Below are positions 35,848-44,113 of a DNA stretch of 59,546 nucleotides, one piece after another. Origin of the DNA: Deltaproteobacteria bacterium. Its GTDB lineage: Bacteria > Myxococcota_A > UBA9160 > UBA6930. Where the stretch lies: NCBI GenBank assembly GCA_016875395.1, contig VGRF01000029.1, forward strand, positions 1 through 59,546, read 5' to 3'. Both the position numbers and the translations under genes were made by a program. The notes under the pieces were generated by a model. The model was not told the origin of the DNA, ran no database searches, and saw only the letters and a list, made by a program, of their open reading frames with translations. Every line of letters starts with the position of its first letter. Position 1 is the stretch's first letter.

Positions 35848-35926
35848 TGGCCATCCGTGCCAGGCACGGATGGCCAACCCCCGCACGCTCGGCGCGTGGC
35901 CATCGGTGCCTGGCACCGATGGCCAC
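35848..35926. repeat. Two adjacent perfect palindromes (REP/BIME-like or bidirectional terminator)
   Basis: First palindrome: TGGCCATCCGTGCC (35848-35861), one centre base, then GGCACGGATGGCCA (35863-35876). Second: GTGGCCATCGGTGCC (35896-35910), one centre base, then GGCACCGATGGCCAC (35912-35926). Arms are 14 and 15 bp with no mismatch. The two share a core but differ at a pair of positions that change together (C-G against G-C), so pairing is kept. They lie between the methyltransferase stop and the amidohydrolase start and could form transcript hairpins. Confidence 0.8.
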
Positions 35927-35991
35927 CTCGGTGGTCAGGAGCGCGGGCGCGCTACCAACTGCGCACGTCATCACGGACGAAGGAGCACGCC

Positions 35992-37152
35992 ATGGCCCTC
36001 TCGATCATCGACGTCGACGCTCACATCAGCGAGCCGCACGACCTCTGGACGCGCCGCGCGCCCGCATCGCTGAAGGATCGCGTGCCGCGCGTGGTGAAGA
36101 ATGGCGACAAGCGCGCGTGGATCGTCGACGGCGACATCGAGCTGTCGCACGCGTCGCCGTCGAGCGTGATCCGCAAGGACGGCGCGAAGTCGCGCGGGCC
36201 GGAGTTCTTCGCCTGGCAGATCGAGGACGTGCACCAAGCGTCCTGGGACATGAAGGCGCGCGTCGGCGTCCTCGATCAGCTCGGGCTGTACGCGCAGATC
36301 CTCTACCCCAACGTCGCAGGCTTCGGCAGCCAGAACTTCATGAAGGTGAAGGACGACGCGCTGCGGCTCGCGTGTGCGCGCATCTACAACGAGGCGATGG
36401 CGGAGATTCAGGCGAGCTGCAGCGGCCGCATCTTCCCCATGGCGCTGATGCCGTGGTGGAACATCGCGCAGTGCGTCGAGGAGGTCGGGCGCGCGAAGTC
36501 ACTCGGGATGAAAGGCATCGTGATGTGCAGCGATCCCGACTCGATCGGCCTGCCCGACCTCGGATCGCCGGAGTGGCTCCCGTTCTGGGAAGCGTGCGAC
36601 GACGCCGAGCTGCCCGTGAACTTCCACATCGGCGCGAGCGAGACCTCGTTCAACATGTTCGGCCGCGCGTCGTGGCCGTCGATGGGGCAGCGGCGCCGCC
36701 TCGCGCTCGGCTCGTCGGCGCTGTTCATCGAGAACTCGCGGGTGATCTCGAATCTGCTCTACAGCGGCCTGTTTGATCGCTGCAAGAAGCTGAAGATCGT
36801 GTCCGTCGAGAGCGGGATCGGCTGGATCCCGTTCGTGCTCGAATCGCTCGACTACGAGTGGTCCGAAACGGGCTCGAACGGCGAGCAGGCGCTCGAGATG
36901 AAGCCGTCGGACTACTTCAAGCGCCACATCTACGGATGCTTCTGGTTCGAGAAGACCGCACCGACGAAGCTGATCGATCAAGTCGGCGAAGACAACGTGC
37001 TGTTCGAGACCGACTTCCCGCACCCGACGTGCCTGTATCCCGACGTGCAGCAGCACATCGCGGAGATCAGCGCGGGCTGGAGCGAGACGCGCAAGCGCAA
37101 GATCCTGCAGGACAACGCCGCGGCGCTGTACAAGATCGCGCTGCCGAGCTGA
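35992..37152 (+). CDS. Amidohydrolase family protein (second member)
   Basis: This is a 386-aa metal-dependent hydrolase/decarboxylase of the ACMSD/LigW type. IIDVDAHISEPHDLW contains the first metal ligands. Further ones are VNFHIGASETSFNMFG, SVESGIGWIPFVLES and the closing FETDFPHPTCLYPD. GAAGGAG precedes ATG 35992. It leads a short run with two class III CoA-transferases, which fits a pathway that activates and then modifies an acid as its CoA ester. Confidence 0.9.
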   Translation: MALSIIDVDAHISEPHDLWTRRAPASLKDRVPRVVKNGDKRAWIVDGDIELSHASPSSVIRKDGAKSRGPEFFAWQIEDVHQASWDMKARVGVLDQLGLYAQILYPNVAGFGSQNFMKVKDDALRLACARIYNEAMAEIQASCSGRIFPMALMPWWNIAQCVEEVGRAKSLGMKGIVMCSDPDSIGLPDLGSPEWLPFWEACDDAELPVNFHIGASETSFNMFGRASWPSMGQRRRLALGSSALFIENSRVISNLLYSGLFDRCKKLKIVSVESGIGWIPFVLESLDYEWSETGSNGEQALEMKPSDYFKRHIYGCFWFEKTAPTKLIDQVGEDNVLFETDFPHPTCLYPDVQQHIAEISAGWSETRKRKILQDNAAALYKIALPS

Positions 37153-37201
37153 CAAACTCCGCTAGCCCGCCGCGCGTCGTTCGTGCCAACTTCGCGCTCC
37201 C

Positions 37202-38284
37202 ATGAGCAACGAACTCCCCCTCTCCGGCATGCGCGTGCTCGAGGTCGGCGGCGGCGTCGCGGCCGCGTTCGCAACCCGCTTCCTCGCGGGCTACGGCGCG
37301 GACGTGATTCGCAGCGAAGGCGCTGCGGGAGCCCTGACAGGTGACGAGGAAGCCGCGCTGCTCGCCGGCAAGCGGCGCATCGCGGTCAGCGACGCGCAGC
37401 TGCGCGCGCTCGCGCTCGAGGCGGACGCGGTCGTTGAAGACGGGCGGCCTGGCGCGCTCGCGGCGCGCGGCCTCGATCCGCACGCCCTGCGCGCCGCGAA
37501 GCCCGCGCTCGTGATCACCTCGCTCACCGCGTTCGGGCAGCACGGGCCGTATGCCGAGTACGAGGCGACGAATCTCGTCGCGCACGCGGCGGGCGGCATC
37601 CACTCGCTCACGGGGATCAAGACGCGCCCGCCGCTGCAGAGCGGCGCCAACCAGGCGTGGAAGCTGCTCGGCCTGAACGGCTTCGGCGCCACGCTCACGG
37701 CTCATTACGGTGCGCTGCTGCAAGGCGAGGGCGACTGGCTCGACCTCAGCGCGCAGGAGTGCGCCGCCGGCATGCTCGAGCTGTACGGCCCGCGCAGCGG
37801 CGTCGACGGCGTGCCCTCGCCGCGACTCGGCAATCGCACCAACGCGATCTGGGGCCTCTATCCCGCGAAGGACGGCTACGCGGGCGTGTGCGCGCTCCAC
37901 CGCCAAGTGCCGGCGCTCTATGCGCTGATCGGCGACCCCGAGCTGCAGCAGCCGAAGTACATGGACCCGATGGAGCGCATCAAGGACGACAAGGACCTCG
38001 GCGACAAGGTGCGCGACTGGTTCGCGCCGCACACGAAGGCGGAGCTCGTCGAGCTCGGCGCGAAGCACAAAGTGCCGATCGGCGCCGTGATGACGCCGCT
38101 CGACTTGTTGGGGAACGCCTCGCTGAACGAGCGCGCGTTCTTCGACGAAGTCGACACGCCTGCGGGACGCGCGCGCGTGCCGGGCCGCATGTTCCTCGGC
38201 ATCGACTGGCGCGCGGGCAAGCTCTCCGCGCCCGCCGCCGACACCGATGCGGTGCTCCGAGATTGGCTGGGAGGCGCGCGATGA
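37202..38284 (+). CDS. Class III (CaiB/BaiF) CoA-transferase, subunit 1
   Basis: This is a 360-aa CoA-transferase family III protein. The N-terminus is shorter and more divergent (MRVLEVGGGVAAAFATRFLA) than in active single-subunit enzymes. AFGQHGPYAEYEATNLVAHAAGG and FGATLTAHYGALLQGEGDW precede LSAQECAAGM, where the usual catalytic Asp position appears to be Glu. The stop overlaps the ATG of the next CoA-transferase by 4 bases. The arrangement of an aberrant and a more regular subunit recalls heteromeric BbsEF-type transferases. Confidence 0.87.
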   Translation: MSNELPLSGMRVLEVGGGVAAAFATRFLAGYGADVIRSEGAAGALTGDEEAALLAGKRRIAVSDAQLRALALEADAVVEDGRPGALAARGLDPHALRAAKPALVITSLTAFGQHGPYAEYEATNLVAHAAGGIHSLTGIKTRPPLQSGANQAWKLLGLNGFGATLTAHYGALLQGEGDWLDLSAQECAAGMLELYGPRSGVDGVPSPRLGNRTNAIWGLYPAKDGYAGVCALHRQVPALYALIGDPELQQPKYMDPMERIKDDKDLGDKVRDWFAPHTKAELVELGAKHKVPIGAVMTPLDLLGNASLNERAFFDEVDTPAGRARVPGRMFLGIDWRAGKLSAPAADTDAVLRDWLGGAR

Positions 38285-39510
38285 AGCGGCTTCCGCTCGA
38301 GGGCGTACGCATCGCCGATCTCACGATGATGTGGGCGGGCCCGTACGCAACCCGCGTGCTCGCGGAGATGGGCGCGGAGGTGGTGAAGATCGAGTCGCCG
38401 CGCGCGTGGGACAACGTGCGCACGCTGCTGCCGATCGATCACCCGACGCCGTGGAACGCGAGCTGGTACTTCAACGACTACGCGCGCGACAAGAAGTCGC
38501 TGACGCTCGACCTCGCGCAGCCGCGGGGCCGCGAGCTGTTCCTGCGCTTCATCGCGAAGTGCGACGTCGTGATCGAGAACTACCGCGCCGAGGTGATGGA
38601 CAAGCTCGGCGTCGGCTACGAGGTGCTGCGCGCCGCGAAGCCCGACATCGTGCTCGTGTCGATGGCGGGCTTCGGGAAGACAGGCCCCGAGCGCGACCTC
38701 GTCGGCTTCGGCCCGATCGTCGAGATGATGGCGGGCATGAGCTCGACGAGCGGCTACGGCGACGACGGCGTCCCGTACAAGACGGGCATCTCTTACGGCG
38801 ATCCCGTCGGCGGCCTCGCGGCCGTGAGCGCCGTGGTGCTCGCGCTGATTCAGCGCAGGCGCACGAAGCGCGGCGCGTGGATCGACCTCGCGCAGCGCGA
38901 GACGATGTCGCAGATGCTGGGCGAGAAGTTCGCGGAGGCTTCGCTGCGCGGCGAGCAGCCGACTCATCATGGGAACCGCCACCCCGTGTGGGCGCCGCAG
39001 GGCGTCTATCCCGTCGCGGGCGACGACCAGTGGCTCGCGATCTCCGTGCGCGACGACGGCGAGTGGCGCGCGCTTGCGGGCGCGATCGGCGCGAGCGAGC
39101 TCGCGGGCCTCACGCTCGCGGAGCGCCGCGCGCGTCACGACGAGCTCGACGCGCGCATCAGCGCGTGGTCGCGCGGGGTGGACCCGCAGAGCGCGATGGA
39201 ATCTCTGCAAGCGCAGCGAATCCCCGCCGCGCGCGTGCTCAACTCGCACGACATCCACTGGGATCCGCACCTGCTCGCGCGCGAGTCGTGGAGCTTCCTC
39301 CCGCATCCGCTGATGCAGCCGTGGCCGCAGCCGAAGTCCGCATGGCGGCTCGAAGAAGCGAAGCCCGAGCCGCGCCGCCACGCGCCGCTGTTCGGCGAGC
39401 ACAACCGCGAGATCCTGTGCGGATTGTTAGGGGTGAGCGAAGCGGAGTTCGCGGAGCTGGAGGCAGCGCAGGTGATCGGGGATGCGCCGATTGGGGCGAA
39501 GGTGGGGTGA
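38281..39510 (+). CDS. Class III (CaiB/BaiF) CoA-transferase, subunit 2
   Basis: This is a 409-aa class III CoA-transferase. The conserved RIADLTMMWAGPYATRVLAE, GAEVVKIESPRAWDN and DKKSLTLDLAQPRGRELFL open the fold. SMAGFGKTGPERDLVGFGPI and YGDPVGGLAAVSAVVLALIQRR follow, with WIDLAQRETMSQML at the catalytic position (Glu where Asp is common). The C-terminal PLFGEHNREILCGLLG is typical. It is likely the partner of the preceding gene, transferring CoA to a carboxylic acid substrate. Confidence 0.9.
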   Translation: MKRLPLEGVRIADLTMMWAGPYATRVLAEMGAEVVKIESPRAWDNVRTLLPIDHPTPWNASWYFNDYARDKKSLTLDLAQPRGRELFLRFIAKCDVVIENYRAEVMDKLGVGYEVLRAAKPDIVLVSMAGFGKTGPERDLVGFGPIVEMMAGMSSTSGYGDDGVPYKTGISYGDPVGGLAAVSAVVLALIQRRRTKRGAWIDLAQRETMSQMLGEKFAEASLRGEQPTHHGNRHPVWAPQGVYPVAGDDQWLAISVRDDGEWRALAGAIGASELAGLTLAERRARHDELDARISAWSRGVDPQSAMESLQAQRIPAARVLNSHDIHWDPHLLARESWSFLPHPLMQPWPQPKSAWRLEEAKPEPRRHAPLFGEHNREILCGLLGVSEAEFAELEAAQVIGDAPIGAKVG

Positions 39511-39584
39511 GAGGAGGTTCGCGGCGGGAGTCGCTAAGAACTGCAAATCGCCACGAGGGCGACAACACGCAGAGTGGTCGCCAA

Positions 39585-40109
39585 ATGAAAAATCACCGAC
39601 CGAAAGATCAGCGACTGATCTATGGGGATGTTGTTCCAATCTTCCGTTGGGCCGGGAGCAAGCGGAAAAACCTCGACACGCTCGCATCGTTCTGGAGCAA
39701 CCGTTTCGATCGGTACCTCGAGCCCTTCGTCGGCTCCGCGTGCCTCTTCCTCCGAATCAAGCCCGGAGCTGCGATACTAGGAGACCTCAACCCGTGGCTA
39801 ATTGAGACCTATCGAACGATTCGCCACCAGCCCTTGGAAGTCGCCGAGGCTCTCTACGAAATCCCGCGCGACTCCGCGACCTACTACCGCGTGCGCAAGA
39901 CCCCGACGCGACAGGGTACGGCAGTCCACCGAGCCGCGCGGCTCGTATATCTGAATAGGAACTGTTTCAACGGAATTTTCCGCACGAATCTGAAGGGCGA
40001 GTTCAACGTCCCGTTCGGAACAAAGCAAGGTCAGTATCCGCGGCGTTGTGACTTTGAGAACGCGGCGAATCTGTTGAAGAGCGCGAAGTTCCCACGACGA
40101 TTCTCGTAG
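39585..40109 (+). pseudogene. dam: DNA adenine methylase (Dam/DpnII type), 3'-truncated
   Basis: This gives 174 residues of a D12-class N6-adenine methyltransferase, normally about 270-300. The FRWAGSKRK motif I (SAM binding), RYLEPFVGSACLFL, AILGDLNPWLIETY and the target-recognition portion LVYLNRNCFNGIFR are present. The sequence ends after AANLLKSAKF, before the catalytic DPPY motif (motif IV). The tail and the stop are produced by joining to a peroxiredoxin remnant. It is less GC-rich than surrounding genes, suggesting acquired DNA. It cannot methylate. Confidence 0.9.
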
Positions 40110-40210
40110 ACGCGGGAGGCAGCGTGCGCTGGATCGACCAGAGCACGGATTATCAGGTGCGCTCGGATCCCGAGCGCGTTCGCGCTGCGCTGAACGCGGC
40201 GCTCGCATGA
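40091..40210 (+). pseudogene. Peroxiredoxin-like C-terminal remnant
   Basis: In a different frame from the Dam fragment, the sequence reads PTTILVDAGGSVRWIDQST, then DYQVRSDPERVRAALNAALA and TGA at 40208-40210. This is the usual end of AhpC/TSA-type proteins (TFLVDRDGxVRW...DYxVRPDPxxVL). The N-terminal redox part is missing, so the fragment is not functional. It ends 9 bases before the NYN gene. Confidence 0.65.
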
Positions 40211-40219
40211 GGAGCTGAC

Positions 40220-41077
40220 TTGGCCAACGACGAGCCGCGCATCGCGGTGTTCGTGGATTTCGAGAACCTCGCGATCGGCGCGCGCGACATGCGCGGCCAG
40301 GAGACGTTTCGCATCGACGTCGTGCTGCGGCGCCTGCTGGAGCGCGGCCGCATCGTGTTCAAGCGCGCCTACTGCGACTGGACGCGCTACCGCGACGCGA
40401 CGAAGGAGCTGCATCAGCAGGGCGTGGAGCTGATCGACGTGCCGCACACCGGCATGTCGGGCAAGAACAGCGCCGACATCCACATGGTGGTCGACGCGCT
40501 CGAGCTGTGTCACGCGAAGCAGCACATCGACGTGTTCGCGCTGCTCACGGGCGACAGCGACTTCTCGCCGCTCGTGGCGAAGCTGAAGGAGAACGACAAG
40601 CGCGTGCTCGGCGTCGGCGTGAAGGCGTCGTCGTCGAAGCTGCTGATTCAGAGCTGCGACGAGTTCATCTACTACGACGACCTGGTGCGCGCAAAGCCGC
40701 CGGTCGTCGCGAAGCCCGCGGCGAAGCCGCATGCACCCGCAGCCGCGGCGCCCGCACGCGACGCCAAGGAGGCGAAGGGCGACAAGAGCGACAAGAGTGA
40801 CAAGGGCGAGGACAAGCGAGGCGAGGCGATGGAGTGGCTGGTCGAGACCGTGACCGCGCTCGCCGAGAACTACGAAGCGCCCTGGGGCTCGATGGTGAAG
40901 CAGACGCTGAAGCGCGTGCACCCCGGCTTCAACGAGAGTTATTACGGGTACCGCGACTTCGCCGAGCTGCTGGAGGACGCCGAGGACAAGGCCGTGGTCG
41001 AGCTCGACTGGGACGACAAGCGGGGCAACTACCAGGTGCGCCTCGCGAAAGCGAAGCGAGCGAGGGGCGCGAAGTAG
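40220..41077 (+). CDS. NYN domain ribonuclease with LOTUS (OST-HTH) domain
   Basis: This is a 285-aa protein. The NYN/PIN-like nuclease domain occupies residues about 8-155: VFVDFENL with the first Asp, SADIHMVVDAL and LLTGDSDFSPLV with the further acidic residues of the site. An Ala/Lys/Asp-rich linker (about 165-200) leads to an OST-HTH/LOTUS domain (EWLVETVTALAENYEAPWG, FNESYYGYRDFAELLEDAE, VVELDWDD) that binds RNA. The start is TTG at 40220, with GGAG 5 bases upstream. Such proteins are proposed to cleave RNA in processing or defence. Confidence 0.9.
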   Translation: MANDEPRIAVFVDFENLAIGARDMRGQETFRIDVVLRRLLERGRIVFKRAYCDWTRYRDATKELHQQGVELIDVPHTGMSGKNSADIHMVVDALELCHAKQHIDVFALLTGDSDFSPLVAKLKENDKRVLGVGVKASSSKLLIQSCDEFIYYDDLVRAKPPVVAKPAAKPHAPAAAAPARDAKEAKGDKSDKSDKGEDKRGEAMEWLVETVTALAENYEAPWGSMVKQTLKRVHPGFNESYYGYRDFAELLEDAEDKAVVELDWDDKRGNYQVRLAKAKRARGAK

Positions 41078-41125
41078 GCGAGCGGAGACGACGCGGTAGC
41101 GAAGCGAGCGAGGGGGGCGAAGTAG
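41051..41125. repeat. Near-identical 27-bp repeat of the NYN gene 3' end
   Basis: Bases 41051-41077 (last 27 bases of the NYN gene including TAG) recur at 41099-41125 with one mismatch, 48 bases apart. The unit starts GCGAAGCGAGCGAGGGG and ends GAAGTAG. It is either a small tandem duplication of the gene end or two copies of a GCGAGCGAAG-rich intergenic motif also seen elsewhere in this window. Confidence 0.65.
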
Positions 41126-41128
41126 CGT

Positions 41129-43198
41129 TCAGTTCGCGGCGGCGGGCTTCGCTCGCGGCGCGAGATTCTTCTCGAAGAACGCGATCAGCGCCTCGTACCA
41201 GCGGACGCGGTTCGCCTCGAGCACGAAGCCGTGAATCTCGTCGGGAAACTCGAGGTACTCGTACTGCTTGCCATCGCGTTTCAGCGCGTCCGCCATGCGC
41301 TGCGACTGACGTACGTGCACGCGCTGGTCGTCGACACCGTGCCCCAGCAATACGGGCGCACGAATGCGTGCGACGTTGCGTAGCGGCGATGCGGCTCGGA
41401 GCCGCTCTTTGTCTCCCCTCTCGCCGCCGACCATCGTCTCGTGCCAGTCGTAGCCCCACGAGTACCACTGATCGTCTTGAAGCAGGAACTCGATGTCAGT
41501 CACCGAGGCGTAAGCGGCTCCCGCTCGGTAGAGCTCGTGTGTCTTTGCGAGGCCAGCGAGCGTCGCGTAGCCGCCGAAGCTGCCGCCGTAGATGCCCACG
41601 CGATCCGCGTCGGCGAAGCCCTGCGCGACGGCCCACTTCACGCCGTCCGTGATGTCGTCTTGGATCTTCTGCCCCCACTCGCGGTAGCCCGCTTCGAGGT
41701 GAGGGGTGCCAAGGCCCGAGGACCCGCGGAAGTTCGGCTGCAGCACGGCGAAGCCGCGGCTGGCGAACAGCTGGACTTCAGCGTCCCACTGAATCAGATC
41801 GCGCGCCCACGGGCCGCCGTGAATCAGCATGACGAGCGGCAAGTCCTTCGCCTCGTGCCCGCGCGGAAGGGTGAGGTACGCGGGAATCGCGAGTCCGTCC
41901 CGCGCCTGATAAGTCACGCGCTTCGTCTCCGAGAGCTGCTCGCGGCGGATGTCCGGGCGCTCGTCGATGAGCGGAAACAGCTGCTTCAGCTTGCGGTCGT
42001 ACGCGAAGTACGTCGGAGGCTGGGTGTCTGCGCTGACGTGGAGGATCTGGCGGTTGCCGTCCTTCGAATAGCTCCGCGGATAAATCTGAACTGCCTGCCC
42101 GAACTCCTGCTCAAACGCCCGATGGAGTGCGGCGCGCTCTCGCTCTGCAGCCTCGTCCAGGAAGTGAATCTGCGGCGAGTCCGTCGTGTAGCGAATTCCG
42201 AGCACCCGCCAGTCGCCTGCTGGCGAGCGGAAGAGACCGTCAACATCGACCTCGGGGTGCGCGTAGACGAGCTCACCGAGCTTCTTGGCGCGCAGGTCGT
42301 ACTCGTAGATCGCCGTGCGACCGTCGAGGTCGCGATTGACGTAGATCTTGCCCGGGTCCTCGGCGCTGAAGCCGAGAAACTCCTCTTCGTGCGAGAAGGC
42401 TTCCTTCCGAATCGTCAGCTCGAAGTCCGCCTCCGGATCCACGCGCGTCCACAGCTCGTAGTACTTGTCCTCGCGGTACGCGATGCCCGCGCGGATGTCC
42501 CCAGCCTTGTCCGCCAACCACTCGCGCACCATCGACTTCGCACCTTGGTGCGGTCGCAACGCGCCGGTCTGAACGTTCATCTTCTGCACGCGCGGCCACT
42601 CGTCGCGATAGGGCGAGTCGAATTGAATCAGGAGATAGTCCGGATCGTCCGGCGTCCAGTGGACGATCTGGTCCTGATAGAACGGCTGCAGCTTCATCTG
42701 CCCGAGATACGGCCAACGCTTGCCGAGCCACCCGAAGTTCTTGCCGTCTGCGTCGACGCCATAGAGGCGAGTCACCCGGCTGCGCATCCCGACTCCATTC
42801 GGATTGCGCGCATGCACGCTCATCAGCAGCCGCTTCGAGTTCGCCCACTCGAGCCAGTTCAGACGGATGTCCGGGTCGTCGAGCTTTGCGACCGCTTTCA
42901 TGGCGCCGCCCGCAAGCGGTCTCGTGAAGATGAACTGGAGGTCGCCCTTGGACACGATCACCGCGACCGTCTGCCCGTCGTCGGAGAGCGCCGGGCTCGT
43001 CACGCTCGGGTTCGAGAAGAGCTGCCGCACCGTGAGTGCGGACGACGCCTCCTGCGCCTCGCCGGAGACCGCGAGCGCGATCAACGCGCCGAGTGCTGGG
43101 GCCAACCGCGCGCCATACCGGGAACGACCTGCGAGCAACACCTGGAGCCTCCTTCGGCCCCAATAACTTCTCACACCCGCACTCGCGGAGGCGCGCAT
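41129..43198 (-). CDS. S9 family prolyl oligopeptidase-like peptidase
   Basis: This is a 689-aa protein with an N-terminal signal-like segment (LAPALGALIALAVSGEAQEA; the start could also be a GTG about 20 residues downstream). The N-terminal beta-propeller region is rich in D/W repeats (TVRQLFSNPSVTSPALSDDG). The C-terminal alpha/beta hydrolase domain has GIYGGSFGGYATLAG (Ser at about 537), LGHGVDDQRV (Asp) and FPDEIHGF (His about 655). It resembles dipeptidyl aminopeptidase/acylaminoacyl-peptidases of subfamily S9C. It is exported and likely periplasmic. Confidence 0.92.
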   Translation of the reverse strand: MRASASAGVRSYWGRRRLQVLLAGRSRYGARLAPALGALIALAVSGEAQEASSALTVRQLFSNPSVTSPALSDDGQTVAVIVSKGDLQFIFTRPLAGGAMKAVAKLDDPDIRLNWLEWANSKRLLMSVHARNPNGVGMRSRVTRLYGVDADGKNFGWLGKRWPYLGQMKLQPFYQDQIVHWTPDDPDYLLIQFDSPYRDEWPRVQKMNVQTGALRPHQGAKSMVREWLADKAGDIRAGIAYREDKYYELWTRVDPEADFELTIRKEAFSHEEEFLGFSAEDPGKIYVNRDLDGRTAIYEYDLRAKKLGELVYAHPEVDVDGLFRSPAGDWRVLGIRYTTDSPQIHFLDEAAERERAALHRAFEQEFGQAVQIYPRSYSKDGNRQILHVSADTQPPTYFAYDRKLKQLFPLIDERPDIRREQLSETKRVTYQARDGLAIPAYLTLPRGHEAKDLPLVMLIHGGPWARDLIQWDAEVQLFASRGFAVLQPNFRGSSGLGTPHLEAGYREWGQKIQDDITDGVKWAVAQGFADADRVGIYGGSFGGYATLAGLAKTHELYRAGAAYASVTDIEFLLQDDQWYSWGYDWHETMVGGERGDKERLRAASPLRNVARIRAPVLLGHGVDDQRVHVRQSQRMADALKRDGKQYEYLEFPDEIHGFVLEANRVRWYEALIAFFEKNLAPRAKPAAAN

Positions 43199-43255
43199 TC
43201 CTTCGCGAGCGCGCTCAGTTTGCGCGACTTCGCTCGGCTTCGCCTCGTTGCGCGC

Positions 43256-44089
43256 TCAGCTCTTCCCGATTCGCGGGAATGCCGGCTTGCGGCCCTCCAG
43301 GAAGCTGTTCACGCCCTCGCCGAAGTCCTTGCGCTTGAAGCTGTCGGCCATGCGCGCGTTCGCCTCGTTCATCGCGACATCGAGGGGCTGCTGCAGCGCG
43401 CGGTAGACCTGCTGCTTCATGTTCATGATCGAGGCGGGCGAGGACCACGTCGCGAGATCCTCGACGTACGCCTTCGCCTCGCGCAGCAGCTCGGCGCCCG
43501 GCACGACGCGGTTCACGAGGCCCATCGCGAGCGCCTCCTTCGCGTCGATCTTGCGCGGGCTCCACATCATGTCGAGCGCGCGGGACGGGCCGAGCAAGCG
43601 CGGCAGGATCCACGACGCGCCGTGCTCGGCGATCAGGCCGCGCTGCGCGAAGGCGGTGCGGAACACCGCGGTCTCCGAAGCGAAGCGCAAGTCGCAGAGC
43701 GCCGCGATCGAGAGGCCGAGGCCTGCGACGGGGCCGTTCACGGCGGCGATGATCGGCTTGCGCACCTTCAGCAGGTACGCGTACGTCACCGAGAACTCGG
43801 CGCCCATCGCGGGATCGCCCGGCTCGATGTCGAGCTCGTTGTCGTTCGCGCCGAGCGTGCGCTCGCCGCGCGCGCCGGCCGCGAGCGCCTGCGCGTCCAT
43901 GCCCGCGCTGAAGCCGCGGCCCGCGCCCGTCAGCACGATGCCGACCACGCGCGCGTCGTCCTCTGCGGCGCCGATCGCGTGGCGCAGCTCGCTCAGCATC
44001 TTGTGCGTGAGCGCATTGAGGCGGTCGGGGCGGCTCAGCTGGATGACTGCGGCGCTGCCATCGATGTCGTACTGGATCTGCTCGTACAC
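43256..44089 (-). CDS. Enoyl-CoA hydratase/isomerase family protein (second)
   Basis: This is a 277-aa crotonase-fold enzyme. LNALTHKMLSELRHAIGAAED, GRGFSAGMDAQALAAG (oxyanion loop), AAVNGPVAGLGLSIAALCDL and AFAQRGLIAEHGASWILPRL (the Glu helix) are present. The C-terminal NMKQQVYRALQQPLDVA is usual in hydratases. It is 24 bp from the nitronate monooxygenase gene, same strand, so the pair is likely transcribed together. Confidence 0.93.
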   Translation of the reverse strand: MYEQIQYDIDGSAAVIQLSRPDRLNALTHKMLSELRHAIGAAEDDARVVGIVLTGAGRGFSAGMDAQALAAGARGERTLGANDNELDIEPGDPAMGAEFSVTYAYLLKVRKPIIAAVNGPVAGLGLSIAALCDLRFASETAVFRTAFAQRGLIAEHGASWILPRLLGPSRALDMMWSPRKIDAKEALAMGLVNRVVPGAELLREAKAYVEDLATWSSPASIMNMKQQVYRALQQPLDVAMNEANARMADSFKRKDFGEGVNSFLEGRKPAFPRIGKS

Positions 44090-44113
44090 GCTTCTCTCCT
44101 TGCGGCTCGATTG

